Source: Pelatocladus maniniholoensis HA4357-MV3 (GTDB taxonomy: Bacteria > Cyanobacteriota > Cyanobacteriia > Cyanobacteriales > Nostocaceae). From it: 36,698 nt of DNA. The stretch lies in the NCBI GenBank assembly GCA_019359115.1, contig JAHHHW010000133.1, positions 1 to 36,698 on the forward strand. Direction: 5' to 3'. The notes beneath the pieces were generated by a model that saw nothing but the letters and a program-made list of their open reading frames with translations, had not been told where the DNA came from and did not search any database. Within the stretch, counting starts at the first letter, position 1; the number at the start of each line of letters is the position of its first letter. The position numbers and the translations under genes are program-made. Below, in pieces: positions 33,672 through 36,698 of this stretch.

Positions 33672-34393
33672 TCTTGGATCAAATCCCAAACTAAATCAGC
33701 TAATTCTGCACTTGCTCCTAGAGGTTCTGCTAATTGCAAATCCACATCAGGAAACTGTAATTGTAACTTTTCTGTTACTTGAGCGATCGCATCAGTTATT
33801 CCACCCGCGAATAAAAAGTATGGCAAAATTGCAATTTGCTTGTTTCCAAGATTGATCAACTCTTTGACTTTGACTTCTAAACTGGGAGGTACAGACCAAT
33901 AAGCATTGACTGCACCTAAATTTTTTCCTATTGTTTCCACTGGCGTTTGCGAACCCGGACGGCGACTACCGTGGGCGATCAGAATTCTCGCCGTCGCTGT
34001 TGTAGTGGCGAATTGCTTTGCCAACAACAACTCTAAACCAGAGTGACTACCTAAATATGGTTGTAATTCTATCAAAATCTCTTGACTAAGAGCCTGTCTA
34101 GCCAACGCTACCTCAGTGGGAATATCATCCATCACATGTACCCCTGGGAGCAAAAATAATGGCACAACTTTCAGGCGAATCTTATCACAAGCAGCTGAAT
34201 TTCTTACAAACTTGATGATCTGCTGATGCAAAGGTTCTGGGTTGAGTTCTAAACACGCTGTATCAACTACAATTTCAGATCCAACACTTTGGACTTGCTC
34301 AATTACCAGCCTTGCTAACTGCTGCATCGCAACTCCTGGGCGCGGATCTCGGCTACCGTGGGATACTAGTAAACATGCAGGCATCATTAGCAA
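33668..34393 (-). CDS. Sirohydrochlorin cobaltochelatase/ferrochelatase, CbiX/SirB type
   Basis: A 241-residue class II chelatase inserting Co2+ or Fe2+ into sirohydrochlorin, the step after precorrin-2 oxidation. Two tandem CbiX repeats are visible: CLLVSHGSRDPRPGVAMQQL (His12) and ARILIAHGSRRPGSQTPVE (His about 142), each with HGSR and each followed later by VPLFLLPGVHVMDDIP or ILPYFLFAGGITDAI segments carrying the second half of the site. Directly upstream of, and overlapping, cobA by 4 bases, so the pair makes consecutive enzymes of the sirohaem/cobalamin route. Metal choice cannot be told. MetMet near the start leaves the exact ATG open (34393, 34387 or 34384). Confidence 0.9.
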   Translation of the reverse strand: MLMMPACLLVSHGSRDPRPGVAMQQLARLVIEQVQSVGSEIVVDTACLELNPEPLHQQIIKFVRNSAACDKIRLKVVPLFLLPGVHVMDDIPTEVALARQALSQEILIELQPYLGSHSGLELLLAKQFATTTATARILIAHGSRRPGSQTPVETIGKNLGAVNAYWSVPPSLEVKVKELINLGNKQIAILPYFLFAGGITDAIAQVTEKLQLQFPDVDLQLAEPLGASAELADLVWDLIQE

Positions 34394-34460
34394 AGGTACA
34401 ATTTAATACATCTAGTTAATTTATTTTAGCAAATTCTAAATATTACTTTTATTATTTTTT

Positions 34461-34500
34461 GTTGGTTGTTGGTAGAAAAATAATTTTTCCAACAACCAAC
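34461..34500. repeat. Stem-loop GTTGGTTGTTGG between katB and the chelatase gene
   Basis: GTTGGTTGTTGG (34461-34472) pairs perfectly with CCAACAACCAAC (34489-34500) over a 16-base AT loop. It lies 28 bases after the catalase stop codon and probably forms its mRNA 3' end, though no T-tract follows on the minus strand. Confidence 0.6.
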
Positions 34501-34527
34501 ACACAACTAACACCAAATACTAATTAA

Positions 34528-35217
34528 CTACGACTGCTTTTCGGCGACAGGATCAGCAATGTAACGGAAAGTTGGTTCAGAATTCCAAGGGCCACGCTCA
34601 TCTTTGCCATTTGTGGACAAGTTGTAGTAAATATCAACCGTGCTATCAGGTTGGATATTCCCAAAGAATGGATCTGTTAATTTACCCAAAGAATCTAGTG
34701 CTTTCATAAACATTTGGGTGTGAGAGATTTCTCTAGTCAAAAGATGAACTAAAGTATTTTTACTACCTTCATCTGGTGCTAGTTTAATCAATGCTTCGTA
34801 AGTCTGACGCGCACCAGCTTCAGCAGCAATATCAGCTCTTAAATCGCGGACAACATCACCACCTTCATTGACGTAATTAGCATTCCAAGCAACACCTTGG
34901 CTATCTAGTAAATGTGGCCCCATACCCCGTACAGAAAACAAAGTACTTTTATAAGCTTCAGTTTGGTCAACATTTTTGGTATGAGCTTCGATGAGTTTAC
35001 CCACCATTTCTAAATGACCAAACTCTTCTATTGCAATATCTTGCAGCATATCCCGAATTCCAGGGTTTTCACAGTGAAAAGACTGAGTCCAATATTGCAA
35101 AGCCGCCGTTAATTCACCTGTTGCACCACCAAACTGCTCTAAAAGTAATTGGGCAAAACGTGGATTAGCTTCTTTGACATTAACGGCATGAATTGTCTCT
35201 TTTTTATGAAAAAACAT
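34528..35217 (-). CDS. katB: Manganese catalase (non-haem)
   Basis: A 229-residue dimanganese catalase that splits hydrogen peroxide to water and oxygen in the cytoplasm. The four-helix bundle ligands can be placed: Glu35 (GATGELTAALQYW), Glu65 and His68 (IAIEEFGHLEM), Glu133 (IAAEAGARQTYE), and His166 (REISHTQMFMKAL) next to Glu163. Length matches short Mn-catalases; Anabaena has two such enzymes with roles in peroxide and desiccation/salt tolerance. The paralogue (KatA or KatB) is a guess, so the symbol is tentative. It has its own 352-base upstream gap. Confidence 0.9.
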   Translation of the reverse strand: MFFHKKETIHAVNVKEANPRFAQLLLEQFGGATGELTAALQYWTQSFHCENPGIRDMLQDIAIEEFGHLEMVGKLIEAHTKNVDQTEAYKSTLFSVRGMGPHLLDSQGVAWNANYVNEGGDVVRDLRADIAAEAGARQTYEALIKLAPDEGSKNTLVHLLTREISHTQMFMKALDSLGKLTDPFFGNIQPDSTVDIYYNLSTNGKDERGPWNSEPTFRYIADPVAEKQS

Positions 35218-35569
35218 CGATTAGTTTCCTCTCTTGAAATTTTTGATTTGACATCAAAATAATGTGGATAAAGTGTTGATCAAAAATTTAACTGCTTCAT
35301 CCACACACTAGATAATTACCAGTTGCAATATCTCACAACTAACTACTAGTATTTGCAAAAAATATGTTTGTGACGCTGCTCTATTTAATAATGTTAAACA
35401 TTGCAGCAAGTCTTCACCTTCTCCTAAAGAATGACTTGCTGTTCAATTATTTCTAACTAAAGCTTTATTTCTTTCTGACAAAAACTTCATTAAAATCTAA
35501 AATCGTTATCTCAATCTCATAAGTAGGTTGGCACAAAAAAGCTAACTAGTGAGGATGCTCCTCAATACC
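35218..35569. other. Gap upstream of the Mn-catalase gene
   Basis: A 352-base AT-rich region. A small hairpin GAGGA-TGC-TCCTC (35551-35563) follows the DUF4359 stop on the minus strand, with six Ts about ten bases further on, a weak terminator. The catalase promoter must be to its left. Nothing else is seen. Confidence 0.5.
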
Positions 35570-35986
35570 TCATTGCTGTTCAGCCTTATAAGTGTAAAAC
35601 TGGTCAAAAGCTCCCAGTGTCTCAAATTTATAACCAGGTGTAGAGGGTAAAACAGAGTCAACCCTCAATGCAGGTATTAAAGAATTCACATTTAAATCTG
35701 TACGATAAATACTAAAAACAATAAAATCTTGACGTTCGGTACTCTCAGCGATGATTTCTCGGATTTGCGGTTGGGCAGAATTTACTACCTGCCTGCAATT
35801 AAACTTTATGACATTTTCTAAAAATTTTGGAGTTTTTTTACAGACATTTGTGTTGAGATATTCTGTCAATCTTTGTGCTGCGTAATCTTCATATTCAACT
35901 TGATTGGGATTAGTCTGAGTCATTACTACTCCCAAGGCAGCTAGACCAAAGACTCCCACATATGTCATAATGTTCAGAAATCTCAT
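35570..35986 (-). CDS. DUF4359-type secreted or membrane-anchored protein
   Basis: A 138-residue protein with one N-terminal hydrophobic helix (residues 5-23, NIMTYVGVFGLAALGVVMT) acting as signal or anchor, without an obvious cleavage site. The rest is predicted to face the periplasm or lumen: NPNQVEYEDYAAQRLTEYL, two cysteines (in NVCKKTP and KFNCRQV) that could form a disulphide, and a C-terminal beta-rich part (VFSIYRTDLN, YKFETLGAFDQFYTYKAEQ). The pattern matches the DUF4359 family of cyanobacteria. Function is unknown. It diverges from the tRNA-His gene. Confidence 0.75.
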   Translation of the reverse strand: MRFLNIMTYVGVFGLAALGVVMTQTNPNQVEYEDYAAQRLTEYLNTNVCKKTPKFLENVIKFNCRQVVNSAQPQIREIIAESTERQDFIVFSIYRTDLNVNSLIPALRVDSVLPSTPGYKFETLGAFDQFYTYKAEQQ

Positions 35987-36096
35987 TTTTTAAAGGGTAA
36001 TTTGCTGTTGTCTTTAGACTCAAGATTACCTGAGTCCGTTCCTTGAAAAATTTTTGGATAAATTTCTCAAGGAAGTGCTATAATCAGAAACGCAAT

Positions 36097-36170
36097 GGCG
36101 AGCGTAGCCAAGTGGTTAAGGCAGAGGATTGTGGTTCCTCCACTCGTGGGTTCGAGTCCCATCGTTCGCC
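36097..36170 (+). tRNA. tRNA-His (anticodon GTG)
   Basis: A 74-base cloverleaf. An encoded extra G at position -1 (36097) faces discriminator C73 (36170), the hallmark of tRNA-His. The acceptor stem 36098-36104 pairs with 36163-36169 (one G-U). T8-A9 follow; the D-arm GCC/GGC, the anticodon stem GAGGA/TCCTC with loop TTGTGGT, and the T-loop TTCGAGT are all present. CCA is not encoded. Confidence 0.95.
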
Positions 36171-36698
36171 CTCAGTAGTCAGCTACAGTATATGCTTAGT
36201 CGTACTAAGGTTGGCAAGATTTATAAGGGAAGATTAACTCAAATATCAGGTTTCTCTGATTGATATGTGGGTTTGTGTATTTATCTGTCCCCAAATAAAA
36301 CTTTGATGACCTATATTTATTTGATAGTACAGGCTTCCAGATTACTCCAAAATCCAAAATCGTTCGACTGAGCGATCACGACGAAGTCTAAAATCCAAAA
36401 TCGAATGACGGTGCGCTAGTAGTAGCATAGGAATTAAATTCAAGCGGTAATAAAAGCTTGAATTATTGGATTTGCTAATTCTAGTAGGATTAATTCTACC
36501 CGATCCACGTTCTAGCATTGGCGATCGCTAACCTAATAAATAAAGATAATTGTTGAATCTGCACACTGAAATAGGGGTACAGCCGGGATACGTGCAAAAT
36601 GGGACACGTTGTAAAGTTTTGTAAAAATTGACTCTACAACCCTTACCAGACCTACCTTCGCAATTTTTTAAACCAACACTAAAAGCCCATCATCATCC
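36171..36698. other. Gene-free right end
   Basis: No gene recognised. It includes AATCCAAAATC low-complexity repeats (36350-36405), a dyad CAAGC/GCTTG near 36442-36462 that might end the tRNA transcript, and one HIP1 octamer near 36521. Confidence 0.5.

Noticed and set aside
36043-36237. 64-codon open frame
   Set aside because: It runs across the tRNA-His gene, so it cannot be a real protein gene.

Overview
The window comes from a filamentous, probably heterocyst-forming cyanobacterium (Nostocales: Nostoc, Fischerella, Mastigocladus or Tolypothrix type). The evidence is a complete phycoerythrocyanin-phycocyanin (pec-cpc) rod cluster next to a patA-like heterocyst-pattern regulator, about 30 copies by eye of the HIP1 octamer GCGATCGC, and many heptameric (STRR-type) intergenic repeats. 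The DNA is AT-rich with long non-coding gaps.

Layout. 1-1346: no gene; one candidate minus-strand small RNA. 1347-2696: GCS2-family carboxylate-amine ligase. 2845-3017: a 173-bp miniature transposable element with 8-bp target duplications. 3205-3405: small conserved-looking protein. 3975-5099: site-2 protease with CBS domains. 5100-5825: two plus-strand terminators that suggest tandem small RNAs, and a possible IS relic. 5826-6674: caspase-like protease with an EF-hand and an abrupt C-terminus. 7249-7393: 21-bp tandem repeat. 7400-8863 (-) and 8928-9659 (+): divergent dacB (PBP4) and rsmE.

9809-22519 (all minus strand, read right to left): pecB-pecA-pecC-pecE-pecF, then cpcB-cpcA-cpcC-cpcD-cpcE-cpcF-cpcG1-cpcG2-cpcG3/cpcL-cpcG4. 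These encode the PEC and PC subunits, the rod linkers, the bilin lyases for both alpha subunits (PecE/PecF isomerising, CpcE/CpcF non-isomerising), three rod-core linkers and one membrane-anchored CpcL linker. Most junctions after a subunit or linker gene carry a dyad-symmetric structure, usually built from heptamer repeats. This fits a stoichiometry-tuning role, but that role is inference.

23195-24127 (-): rluD. 26296-27492 (+): patA. 28039-31302: a large sensor with Cache-like, HAMP, two GAF and a degenerate MCP signalling domain. 31799-32665: an orphan CheA-type HPt fragment. Together these look like the remains, or a minimal form, of a patA-type chemosensory operon without CheY, CheW and kinase core. 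A second 173-bp miniature element (31542-31714) lies between the last two genes. 32877-34393 (-): cobA and a sirohydrochlorin chelatase gene, overlapping by ATGA. 34528-35217 (-): manganese catalase. 35570-35986 (-): DUF4359 protein. 36097-36170 (+): tRNA-His(GTG).

No CRISPR array, prophage or intact transposase gene was seen. All family assignments come from reading motifs; no database search was run.
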